Notes under the pieces: model-generated
The model's database searches: none
The model's input: only the letters and a program-made list of their open reading frames with translations
Told to the model about the DNA's origin: nothing
Position numbers and translations under genes: made by a program
Shown: piece by piece, positions 34,143-46,660 of the stretch
How the letters are laid out: each line of letters starts with the position of its first letter
Numbering within the stretch: position 1 is the first letter of the stretch
Origin: Zoroaster sp. YZ-2022
Taxonomy: Eukaryota; Echinodermata; Asteroidea; Forcipulatida; Zoroasteridae
DNA length: 64,000 bases
NCBI GenBank assembly: GCA_029582265.1
Contig: CM055816.1
Span: forward strand, 24,701,825 to 24,765,824
Direction of reading: 5' to 3'

Positions 34143-37117
34143 GTAAGAGTTATGTCATATTTGGAAACAGTCCGGCAATGGGTTAGAAATGAACAGACTT
34201 TACAGATAATTTTATTGTTTTAAGTAGCAAACTCTTTGTATGTGTAAAACCGTACCATGAAATTGCTGTAAAGGGAAGTTACAACAACGGTAAATCTAAA
34301 AACCTATAAATCAATCATCCTGAGAAATGATTTGATTTTCATGTTAGAGAAAAGAGGAATCGTTGTCAAAAACGGAAAAAACATGTAACAGTTTTTGTTT
34401 ATATTTTTTTACAAGGATGTGTTAGTACCATATACCAATGTTGTACATTCCCTTTATTTTTACATTCTCTTTATTTTTATATTGCATTTTTAGATACATG
34501 GACCCCAAAATGTAAGTAAATAAGGCCCTGAACTATTTGACCGATGAAAGATTTTCTAGAGATTTGATGTAACAATGAAAAACCACAAATAATACACGAG
34601 GTAGTGCATCCCATGTGTATGTATACATACATGTACATAATGTGTAAAACAATGTTTTTTTTTCTTATTTTTGACAGATCTTTATGCATGCCCTTATCCC
34701 TGGTATTGTGGTGGTATGATGGCACTGCATGATGCTTAACAACTTTTGCAGAGGATCTTTCATTCCGTGAACTTCACGTCCTGCAATGTTGAATTCAGTA
34801 TGTACCAGCTTGCCACCTTACGGCACCTCCAGTAGACCAATTTCTACTTTATACATACATGTAAATGTAGCTTTGGGCCAATGTTGATTCCAGAGAAACT
34901 TCAGTAAATTCAGTAAATCAGGAGTACAATGTCTGTGTCAAAACAGCATGGAGTCAAGGAGTTGAACAATTGTAATATCTTGAGTGTAGGAAAAACTGAA
35001 CAATATCCGTACTATTACGCGGGATTTGTGTAAAAAGATGATGTGAATGATAAATCTGATGTCGCATACATCTGCAAATATTTGAACTAAACCTGTCCTA
35101 AATCAGTGCACTATGACATTCAAGTTAATCGTCCTTTTGGAGCTAAACACTGTTCATCAGTACATCATTGTTATGATTCAAAATATTCTTGAAAATATTT
35201 TTCTGTGTACTCACCTAGGCCCAATATCAGTGCTGCTTAGTTTATAGTTATACCCATGAACTTGTTTTGTGTGGGTTGGGTGAAACAACTTTTGTGGTAT
35301 CAAAAACGTAAGCACTTAATGTGATTAAACTTGCATAGCCAGGTTAATTTATGATGTATTATTTGAAAATAAAGGGTTTTATGCACTCTTCAGTACCTGA
35401 AAGTTATGTTCGCATAAAGACTGCAGACTAGACTGAGGTAAACAAAGACAGATATGACATGTGAATATAAAGATTGTACCCATCTCTACCAAACATTTCA
35501 AAATTAACATGTGACAATGTTGCCAGAGAAAATATTATAGGGCTGTGATTCCTTTTTTTAAATTACTATTTTTGTGATAGTTAAAACAAAACAACTGAAA
35601 GTTAGGAAAAGAAAATTGAAATAAATGTAAGAAGATGTGAATCCAAAGTACTCCCATGACTTATTTATTGTATGTGTAAAACTGTACCATGAAATTGCTG
35701 TAAAGGGAAGTTACAACAATGGTAAATCTAAAAACCTATAAATCAATCATGGACGCCAAAGTGTAAGTAAATAGGCCCTGAACTACTTGACCAATGAAAG
35801 ATTTTCTAGATATTTCATGTAACAATGAAGAACTGTTCATTAACGTGAATGTATTGTATGTAAAATACATGTACTCAACGTGTGTGTTGTATATGTATTG
35901 TGATTATTACTGTGCTCAATATTGGCGCGATTTGTATGTATGTGTGTACGATACATACGTACACGCGCGCTAAAATACGACTATGCACCCACATGATGCA
36001 GACTAGTCGCGCACTGTGTAGATTCACGTAAGCACACGACCCGTATTTTAGGACTGAAAAAGTCGTTTATATTGAAAATGTCTGTCATTGCCCACGAATC
36101 AAACAAGCTAAAAGATATGAAATATGTAGTTTCTAAATGAATGCGTCTTCATTTTCCAATTAAAAAATTCCAATCTATAAAAAAGAAAAAAATGAAGGTT
36201 TAGTATAATTTGTTATTATTTTTTGCTGCAGTACTGGCATTTCAGTCCAAGAGAGAAGGTGTACCTTTCCAATCCATGTCAGTTAAACATTTATTTAAAT
36301 CTAAGCCCCACCCCTATTTTCAACATCTTGCAACTTCAGATATGCAGAATTGATGCTGGTGTGATTTTTGACATAATGAAGCACCAGTCGTCAGTCAATG
36401 GAATTGGTAATTTGGGCCCCTTATACTTTTATTGCTTGTTTGCCCCTCCCCTTCCCTAGTTCTTGGATTCTATAGTGCTGCAATGATAGACCAAAGAATT
36501 TTAGAAAACAAATGTGTTGGTTCATCACCAGTGGCAGTATGCCATCACCAAGAACTTGGGGGAGGGGCAGACATTTTATTCCAAAATTACCGATTCCAAT
36601 GACAACCTCTATATGTCACCCATTCTGAAATGTCACTAAATCGTACATATAGAGCGTACATTTATTATAAATGCAGATTGATTCTGTTTGTTGTCAACAA
36701 AGGATCATGGTTGGGTTCATTTACACTGAAGTCATTTCACTTGTTACATGTGTAAGACCATGTACACTAATTTCTAGATTGGTTACAAGTAGGTTAAACA
36801 GGTCAACAAAGTGGTTTCAATCGATTGTGGGGGTGTGGGAGTGTGTAACCAGAAAAGTCAAGTCATGAAACCCAACAGACAGTTAAATTTACAAGCACCC
36901 ATACAACTCTTTGATTATTTCAATGTCTAACAATTTATGTACAAAATGGCATCTGATATTTAGGTTGTAATTCTGTAATATGGATGCAGCTACAGACATT
37001 TTGCCAATCATGTGTACAACCTTGAAAATGTAAAAATCAATGTAGAATTTGTTTTCAAATTGTATAAATTATTTTTTAATTATTTGCAGTATAGGTGAAA
37101 ACAAAGACAGGTTATAA

Positions 37118-37839
37118 GGGGCCGTTCACGATTATCAACATTTTCACAAGTGTACAAAGAGTACACTTTTTCAGACCCCCCACCCCCCCCGGTAAGTGTA
37201 CAAAATAAAATGTTGATTTCAAACAATAGATTTGTGTTCAAAAGTAATGTATTCAGGCAAAGTATAATATACAGTCAGTCTGCAGCAAATATTTTAAACC
37301 GAGGTCAGTTCAACCATGGAAGTATTATAAACATGATAAAGAAGTATTATAATACTTGCATGATTCAGCACACAGAATTTAGCTGTAATTTGACTTTGCC
37401 TCCATCATGTCCATTGTGCAAACTCCTTTGACTGCAAAACACAAAATTAAACAATGGATCCGCACAAGAAATCTCCTGTTATTTACGTGTACATGTATTT
37501 ACGTTTTCATCTGACATGAATACGCAAATAGAGGTAGGCCTATCTACTACTGTATGTTTCTCAAAAAGGGCATGCTGGCCAAGTTGGCCGTTACGAGAGC
37601 GTTTTTTGAAGGAACATTGCGGCAATCTCGACAGGGCATCACGGCATTGGCCGCGGTGGCCGCGGTTAAGATCGAGGCCTACGATCTTTCTGGGCGTTGG
37701 CCGTGTATTTCGCGCCGTTTTTACAAATCGAAATTTTTACTTTTTGAAAAAGCGTACGCGGCGCCTTAACCCCCTCCCCCCCCCCCCCCAGCGTACGGTT
37801 TGTACGCTCGTGAAAATGTTGATAATTGTGAACGGCCCC
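37118..37839. mobile_element. 722-bp Harbinger-like MITE with TAA target duplication
   Basis: The inverted repeats begin GGGGCCGTTCACGATTATCA and extend about 30 bases (to CATTTTCAC). TAA stands on both sides (37115-37117, 37840-37842), and the undisturbed site is seen in copy A at 32310-32312. TWA duplications with GG-rich ends are typical of PIF/Harbinger. The interior includes C-rich tracts beside both ends and a GC-richer core with CCGCGGTGGCCGCGG. Short frames inside (for example 37516-37842) look incidental. Confidence 0.85.
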
Positions 37840-37925
37840 TAAGCATGTCACAATAAGGAGATGCTTGATTACCTTTACTCCTCCCGAACACCTAGTGTTT
37901 GTACAAACAAACACTTAAGCTCTAG

Positions 37926-38819
37926 TTTAACATTGATTTGTGAAACTGGTTTTAATGTTCAAAGTTTAACGAATAAGAGAGAATGTTATAAAGTTCTATT
38001 TTACTCTGTGTTTTAGTATACAAAATATTGATAGTATCCAAACTAATCTATTAAATTAAAAGGAAAGAATTCCGTTAAACATTGTTTCATTCTTCTCTCA
38101 GTTTTAATAAATGTTTATAATTTCCCTTTGGAATATTTGAATTCGTCAATTCCACACTCTGGTAATCTCTTTCCTCTTTTAATAAAAGAGGAAAGAGATC
38201 AAACAAAAAACCAAAAAAATCTTCAGAACAGAAACCAAAAAAATCTTCAAGCTTATTTTATTTTCAAATGACGGCATCTGTGTTACTGCAGTCTATACAC
38301 GGTGGAATTTATGATGTCGGACACAAACGTTACACCGTAATTCCCTACTACTACCGATTGTTACATAGTGCTGTCACTCCTCAACTAGAGCATGGGTACC
38401 AACTATCATTGGACAGGCCCAACTGTAGTATTGTAGGCGTAACTGTAACAGTATATGTAGTTCAGCCAATAGCATAGTTAGGACATAACAGTGCTACCAC
38501 AAACATTACTTATACTGTACTTCCACCATGCAAAGCTTCAAAACCAAGTTAACCTTCAAATATAAAATAGAATACACTAAGCATTTTATTATTCAAGAAA
38601 GGAAAACAAGTACTTCAAGATATATCGTCTGTGTTTGGCTAAGCAGTCCACCCACAAAATATATAGGCCTATATTTTTTAAGCGAACGGAGGGGATGCCC
38701 TCACCACTATTTTCTGTATTCTTCAGATAATACAAGCACACAAGTTCTACTTATAAGGGGAGCTACAACATTGGTATTTTCAACCTTCTAGTTTTCAAGA
38801 AATATATCATTTAAGTCAA
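37926..38819. other. No gene recognised
   Basis: AT-rich sequence. CCTCTTTTAATAAAAGAGG near 38175 is a small perfect palindrome, and AACCAAAAAAATCTTCA occurs twice near 38205-38250. No exon could be supported. Confidence 0.5.
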
Positions 38820-39090
38820 ACCCCCTCTACCTGTCTTTCATACGTAGGTTCTACATCACATGAACTCCAGCTCATCCTCCAACAAGCAGACATCAAGGTC
38901 TACCACTCTGCTCCTATCAAGCTTGAAGGAATTCTCCTCATCCATAAGGATAAACCGGATCCCAGCAACAGAACAGGAGTATACTAGATCCCTTGTGAGT
39001 TTGGCAAAGTCTACATCGGGGAAACAGGACAGAATCTCCCAACGAGGCTGGAGGAACACAAAGCACACGGCCACAGAGGAGATTTCGAGA
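38820..39090 (+). pseudogene. Penelope-like element, RT C-terminus and GIY-YIG endonuclease, 5' part
   Basis: In the frame passing through 38849 the translation shows GSTSHELQLILQQADIKVYH, a lysine/aspartate-rich linker, then GVY, a stop (TAG at 38982-38984), IPCEFGKVYIGETGQN and RLEEHK. GVY...IPC...GKVYIGETG is the signature of the GIY-YIG nuclease of Penelope-like retroelements. The stop sits where the family has an arginine-like residue. Reading ends at FEKSA (about 39090), where foreign sequence begins; the domain continues at 40229. This is a dead copy: upstream RT motifs are not recognisable. Confidence 0.8.
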
Positions 39091-40228
39091 AGTCAGCCAG
39101 TGTGTATGTGAAGCCCGCCATATCAAGGATAGCCTTGACCAAGGCTGTTGTCGTAGTGCTCACATACCACAGTGCTCCCACCCCAGACCGATTTCTGGCC
39201 CGAGAAATTCAGCACACAGGGCCGGTGCGCTAGCCCCGCACACGTACACTGTATGTACAGCGTGATCAATAATTGAGTCGTGGATACGGTTGTGCATTGC
39301 GACCTTGTACGTTCGAAATGAATAAACAGCCTTAATCTGTAATCAAAAGATTATAAAATGTGTTTCTTTATTTTCCCATTGGAATTCCAATGGAAAGTAA
39401 TATGCAAGAATTGTTGATTTGTGGGCGGTTCATTTTAAATGATGGCCAATCACAGGCCCCTAGCATTGGCCGCATTTGATCCCACACACAATGTACATCG
39501 CGCACAGCAAACATTTGCTGGGCTAACCAATAACCAATGAGAATACGTCTTTCGTTTTTGAATTTGATATAGTCCGCCTTAAATTTTGGCAAAATGCCAT
39601 GTACAGAAGGATCAAGGCGTGACGACGAATGGTCACTGTATATATTACTGAACAGCAAAAGAAACGCAAGTCCGAGGTCTTGTCAAGTTTTCAAACAGAA
39701 GACAAACCATTTTGATTCTAATCACTCATTTAATGAAAAATGCTTTCAATTTGTGAGCTGAAAGTGACTGTTGAAATTGTTGCAATTTCAACAGTCACTT
39801 TCAGCTCACAAATTGAAAGCATTTTTCATTAAATGAGTGATTAGAATCAAAATGGTTTGTCTTCTGTTTGAAAACTTGACAAGACCTCGGACTTGCGTTT
39901 CTTTTGCTGTTCAGTATACATGTAGGCCTACGTGTACATAAACAGTAATGTACAGTATATTTCATACATGGTGTCTTTGTTGTTGGACTTCAATATTTGA
40001 GGCTTCTCCCATTAGATTTGTACACGTTTTTCAACCGAGGACATTTGCTAAGCATAACCGCCAACCGAGGACTCATTGTTCCCTTTTGTTATAAGTCCTC
40101 GATTTACACCTTAGACATACTAATGTATACAGTATGCATATGGATCGGTGCATTGTGTGCATAAAAATATGCACTGGAGTTCTGATAGCTAAGCGGGGCA
40201 AAATTATGTGACCAAACCGTTCCGACGC
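39091..40228. mobile_element. ~1.1-kb insertion splitting the Penelope nuclease
   Basis: The nuclease reading is interrupted here and resumes 1.1 kb later. The inserted sequence has no ORF that I recognise and no clear inverted termini. It contains the palindromic MITE 39648-39914 and several CAATGGAAT/GGCCAATCAC-like short repeats. Borders are placed from the protein reading only and may be off by tens of bases. A rearrangement instead of a simple insertion is possible. Confidence 0.5.
39648..39914. mobile_element. 267-bp near-perfect palindromic MITE with TA duplication
   Basis: The two arms of about 131 bases are nearly exact inverted copies. The ends are CTGAACAGCAAAAGAAACGC and its complement, flanked by TA (39646-39647, 39915-39916), consistent with a Tc1/mariner-type MITE. 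The centre is only a few bases (GAAATTG-TTG-CAATTTC). A left-truncated relative is at 17805-17993. Confidence 0.9.
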
Positions 40229-40710
40229 GCCTTGATCAAGACTACATCAAGAACCACCAAATCGACTGGCAGGCAGCTCAACTCATCACACCCATCAGAG
40301 AGGCCATCGAGATCTTCAAGCATAACACCGTTCCCCAAGACATCGGTTTCTACATCAGCGATATTTGGCGACCCCCACTACGGACCGAAGGATCTTTCTC
40401 TATTCAAAGTCAACATCCCACCCCAGACTGAGGGATCCTCTATATCCTAAGTCAACCACCCTCCCTCCCCCTGTGCTTGTCACCAACTGATTCAGTTCAG
40501 TGAGCACACACTCCTCTCCCCCACTTCAAATTATTCAGCAGTCAATTTAAGAAGCAGCATCTCCCAGAGTGCAACATTCTCTAAATACGATCAGAGCATA
40601 AACGTGGAGTTGTAACCTCCAGTTCTTTTCAGAACTAATTACTTCTCAATTGAGAATTCCACATGGCGTAACCGCAAACAGTCTTTACTTATCCTTTTCA
40701 GCATGCAAAG
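40229..40710 (+). pseudogene. Penelope-like element, C-terminus and 3' terminal repeat
   Basis: Frame 40231 onward reads DYIKNHQIDWQAAQLITP, then REAIEIFKH and a GFYISDIW segment before a stop. This is the end of the Penelope GIY-YIG region (KNH.IDW, then REAIEI) and follows on from 39090. Downstream come CTGTGCTTGTCACCAACTGA and the terminal repeat with GTTCTTTTCAGAAC and ATTCCACATGG (about 40620-40665), as in the end repeats at 10581, 28984 and 45057. The hammerhead-like motif is decayed here (GATCAGAGCATAAACGTGG). Confidence 0.75.
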
Positions 40711-41034
40711 CTACAAATATTACCTGTATCAATAAATAATTAATAACTTATGTTAAAAGAGAGCTGTTTGTTTCCAACCCCATGTCTATCAAATACTATT
40801 TAAACAAAATCGCTTCAAAATTAAAGGTATTTATGCAAAACAATTCTCCTGTACTGGATCTTAGCTTACGCAGTAACATTGCATATATACATGTTTAAAG
40901 TCATAAACTGGCTCGACTGACTCAAACAATTGATCAACAAGAAAATGGAAATATACCAGTGCACTATCAAGACCGTGCACTATTCAGTTGTTCAATATAC
41001 ATGATAATACATTTACTCCTCTCCTTGACTGTAC
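40711..41034. other. No gene recognised
   Basis: AT-rich stretch between the Penelope end and the minisatellite. Nothing supported. Confidence 0.5.
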
Positions 41035-41317
41035 ACATACATGCATACATGCATACATGCGTACATGCATACATGCGTACATGCATACATGCGTACATGC
41101 GTACATGCATACATGCGTACATGCATACATGCGTACATGCATACATGCGTACATGCATACATGCGTACATGCATACATGCGTACATGCATACATGCGTCA
41201 TTGCAAGCAAGCTGATGTGAGGACACATATAACTACCACGCGGTAAACTAGGGATGCATACATGCATACATGCATACATGCATGCATAGTTACTTACATA
41301 CATACATACATACATAT
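41035..41317. repeat. (CATACATG/CGTACATG)n minisatellite and CATA runs
   Basis: From 41035 to 41199 an 8-base unit ACATGCAT alternates with ACATGCGT. After a 55-base break the ACATGCAT form returns (41256-41288), then (CATA)n to 41317. Open frames here encode only HTCVHAYM-like repeats and are not genes. Confidence 0.95.
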
Positions 41318-41734
41318 GCTACATATTGGTTTCCAAAGTATCCCGATACATGTAATACCCGCCGTTACATAGCTTTCCATGCATTTAGTATATGCGTTAA
41401 ATCGGTTTATGAACCTCACCGGTAGTTATTTAATCAGTAAGGATGCCAATGAAAGACCGTTATGTGTTCTCTGATTTCAAAATAATGATAATAAAGAAAG
41501 TATGTTTTAAGCCATCAGCCTGTAGAGGGCGCAAGCATGAATTTTTCGTGTCGACGCCCCATACCGATACCGGAGACAACGTTATTATACTACACTAAAA
41601 TTCCCAATTGATGCACACCAGTCAGTTACTTATGGTAATAAGTTATGCTTATACAATTTGCTTCACATACCTGATTAATTATACAGTCATAATTGTCATC
41701 ATTTAGATCTCAACTTTAGTGTGTAAAGACTTAC
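41318..41734. other. No further exon recognised downstream of the Ig/LamG gene
   Basis: The minus-strand gene should continue here, because the exon at 41735-41873 ends in a splice donor, but I cannot pick out the next exon with confidence. Confidence 0.4.
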
Positions 41735-43845
<2,111 letters not shown>

Positions 43846-44358
43846 CTACATGATGAAAGAAGTTTCATTTAATTAAGTTTCACGAATGTTTTGCATATTT
43901 TAAATTGGTATTTAAGGTACATTATTCGTAATGTTGGCAAGATTGTTTCTACGATTACATTAATTTACTCAGCTTGAAATTAACAGTGATACAAGTAGTG
44001 CAACTCGTTTGACCAGGCAATTCCTTGTTTTTTTGGGGGGTTTTTTCGACCAACCAGAAGGCTGGCTTTGGGTCACGTGATGCCTAATTAACATAAATTC
44101 ACATAAACTGAGGAGCCGTTGAACTGAACCATTTTTTACTTAAGAGGTGATGAGAAAACTGTATGAGGGACGTAACGTTTCATGATATTATATGGCTGAA
44201 TTGGGTTGAATCCGCGTATAACAATTTAAAAAGACCATTGTTAAATATTAATATATCGCTATCGTTTGTGGATTATCATGATGATTTAGTTGAAATAATT
44301 AATAATGAATTTTACCCAAACATGAATGGAGGACTGTACAAAGCCTTTTCGCGACATA
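43846..44358. other. No upstream exon recognised
   Basis: Intron or 5' flank of the Ig/LamG gene up to the Tc1 element. No signal-peptide exon could be identified. The frame at 44163-44393 is open but unlike any family I know. Confidence 0.4.
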
Positions 44359-44814
44359 AACTCCTCAAAAAAAGTTCAGAAACTCAAGTTTGACTGACGA
44401 TTTCTCTCTTGTTACCAACTCATTTTCCTTGCATTTGGTATCATTGCAAAGCCCTGTTATTCCTCTTTACAATGATGTGCCATTTGCTATGATTATGCAA
44501 TTGGGGGATGTGCAGCACAGCTGAATATGGGGGTGGGTGTAAAGTGAAATGTTGCAAAATGCATTGCTATTGTCAAAAGTGTATTGACTCTTGCTGTTAG
44601 GAGTTGTTTGGAAGATGGATGTGTCTTGAATGATTGGCTGCGTATTAACCAATATTTAAAGGTTGTAGGCCATAAATGTGCGGGAAAAGTTCAGAAATCC
44701 ACATGGCCTGTCACAATAAATTGCCTCCAGGATAGCAACTCTGTTGTTAATGTGGTTGAGTTTCAAACAGAGTAAAATAATTTTCTGCACTCAAACACCC
44801 AGTAATTCTCCGAC

Positions 44815-45331
44815 GGGGAGAGCGCTATAGAGATTGCTGCACTGATCGTGTAACAGCATTTGGTGGGGGCAGTGTTATGGTGTGGGGTGGCATTTCTACC
44901 ACTGGAAAGACAAGGCTGGTCATCGTCGACGGCAACGTCACCGCAGAGAGATACAGGGACGAGCTTCTTCAACCAGTTGCTCTCCCGTATCTGTGAGATC
45001 TTGGACCGGGCGCCATCCTCCAAGATGACAACGCTCGCCCCCACAGAGCCAGGATCATCAGTTCTTTTCAGAACTAATTACTACTCAATTGAGATTCCAC
45101 ATGGTGTCACCGCAATTAGTCTTACTTAACCCAACTGAGCATCTGTGGGATCAGCTCGGCCGTGCTGTACGCCCAAGAGTCACTGATGCAACCACGTTGG
45201 TGGATCTGCAACAGATCCTGATTGATGAATGGGACGCCATCCCACAGCAACGTGTGACCCGGCTCATGACCAGTATGAGGAGTAGGTGCCAGGCTGTTGT
45301 GGCTGCATTCGGATCGTCCACCCGCTACTGA
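44815..45331 (+). pseudogene. Tc1 transposase remnant, interrupted by a Penelope end
   Basis: The reading begins RRGERYRDCCTDR, then GGSVMVWGGIS, DGNVTAERYRDELLQP and ILQDDNARPHRARI, the core of Tc1 transposases with the second catalytic Asp. A TGA stop follows ALPYL. At 45057-45128 a Penelope end fragment replaces about 25 residues. Reading then resumes at NPTEHLWDQLGRAV, including the catalytic Glu, through QQRVTRLMTSMRSRCQ to the normal stop at 45329-45331. The N-terminal DNA-binding domains and first catalytic Asp are absent. Not functional. Confidence 0.85.
45057..45128 (-). repeat. Penelope-like terminal fragment inside the Tc1 transposase
   Basis: GTTCTTTTCAGAACTAATTA, then CAATTGAGATTCCACATGG and GTCTTACTTA match the outer part of the Penelope ends at 10581-11036. 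The surrounding transposase lost sequence at the junction, so this was an insertion with deletion. Confidence 0.8.
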
Positions 45332-45938
45332 TGCTCTTGACTTAACATTGTTTGTTCAATGGAGGAAGCTGTTCAATGATTAAACCAGAAAAGAAGACTT
45401 TCCTTACGTCTTGTTTTTTCTTTTGTTAGTGATAGAGAGTTTCATTGTACTGTGAGAGAGATTTGTTGTTACTGATGGAGAATTACTGGGTGTTTGAGTG
45501 CAGAAAATGACAAATTCTTTTACTCTGTTTGAAACTCAACCACATTAACAACAGAGTTGCTATCCCGGAGGCAATTTATTGTGACAGGCCATGTGGATTT
45601 CTGAACTTTTCCCGCACTTTTATGGCCTACAACCTTTAAATATTGGTTAGTAAGCAGACAATCATTCAAGACACATCCATCTTCCAAACAACTCCTAACA
45701 GCAAGAGTCAATACACTTTTGACAATAGCAATGCATTTTGCAACATTTCACTTTACATCCACCCCCATGTTCAGCTGTGCTGCACATCCCCCAATTGCGT
45801 AATCATAACAAATGGCACATCATAGTAAAGAGGAATAACAGGGCTTTCTAATGATACCAAATGCAAGGAAAATGAGTTGGTAACAAGAGAGAAATCGTCA
45901 GTCAAACTTGAGTTTCCGAACTTTTTTTGAGGAGTTTA

Positions 45939-46345
45939 TTAACAAAATAGTTTAGTTCCCTAAGCTAAAGCCACGAGTTGCAAACATCGTCTACAGACTA
46001 CCTGCGTATAACACATTATAAACATTACTTGATAGTGCGGAGCCCCTAGAGGAACCTATATGAAAAAGAAAGAAAGAAGAAAAAATCGAGGGAACAAAAT
46101 AATTAAAGGAAACAAAATAATATTTTGTTCCCTCGAAATATATATTTTTTATCATGAATGTCTCTTTAGGGGCTCCGTAGGATCGTGTTTGGGCACGATC
46201 TATGAATAAAGGACTGGTTGAATAATAGGCCTATTGTTCTCCTATGCATGATTCCAGAGCACCTTCGGTCTATATACAGACAGTCTTGTAAAAGTAAATT
46301 AATGCGTGTAGATCCACGTCACGATTTATTTACTTTTATTAGCAT
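45939..46345. repeat. Segment partly duplicated at 63096-63241
   Basis: From about 46201 (AAAGGACTGGTTGAATAATA, CTATTGTTCTCCT) to the phrase ATTCACCAATTC the sequence matches 63096-63241. A short inverted GGAGCCCCTA...TAGGGGCTCC pair lies at about 46039-46178. No gene. Confidence 0.6.
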
Positions 46346-46660
46346 TCACCAATTCAATTCAATTCAATTCAATTCAAAGTAACATTTATTCCACATGATA
46401 TCATCATCAAGAAAAGTACAGTGGGAAAATACTGAAGTGGAGGCACGTTCCAAAAAAAGCAGGGCTTGTCAAGGAACAGCCTGTATACAGAAACAGAGTA
46501 ACAGCTTCACACAAAAAAACATACGCATCATTAATACCACATACAACAAACAACAATGACAGTGTGTATACGTGTACTAAGACTGACAAAAGTAATTAGA
46601 CAATAAGTAACTTAATGAGAAAATAATAAAATGACTGTAGAAAATAAAATTAAAAAGGGT

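Larger units (their letters stand above)
32396..37925 (+). mobile_element. 4.8-kb unit, copy B, carrying a later insertion
   Basis: It starts directly after the CTAG of copy A and ends with its own CTAG at 37922-37925, so the two are head to tail. It is collinear with copy A except for the 722-bp element at 37118-37839. The 3' stem has one changed base (AGTGTTTGTA-CA-AACAAACACT). An exon-like block at 34050-34142 is intact here. Confidence 0.6.
44359..45936 (+). mobile_element. Tc1-type transposon with ~450-bp terminal inverted repeats
   Basis: The ends AACTCCTCAAAAAAAGTTC are inverted copies flanked by TA (44357-44358, 45937-45938). The inverted repeats extend about 450 bases each (44359-44814 and about 45480-45936), with a few percent differences and small indels. 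At 1578 bases the element has the normal size of a Tc1 transposon, but the transposase N-terminus is replaced by the left repeat. It lies behind the Ig/LamG gene, probably in its intron or 5' flank. Confidence 0.9.

Noticed and set aside
37516..37914. Overlapping frames of 71-108 codons in and beside the Harbinger-like element
   Set aside because: Overlapping on both strands in a GC-richer core, no motif, and they extend across the element's terminus.
40959..41315. HTCVHAYM and MYACTHVC repeat proteins on both strands
   Set aside because: By-products of the 8-base ACATGCAT/ACATGCGT minisatellite.
44467..45825. Frames of 60-93 codons in the Tc1 terminal repeats
   Set aside because: The same translation appears in both inverted repeats and does not match transposase. 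The true transposase reading is in another frame.
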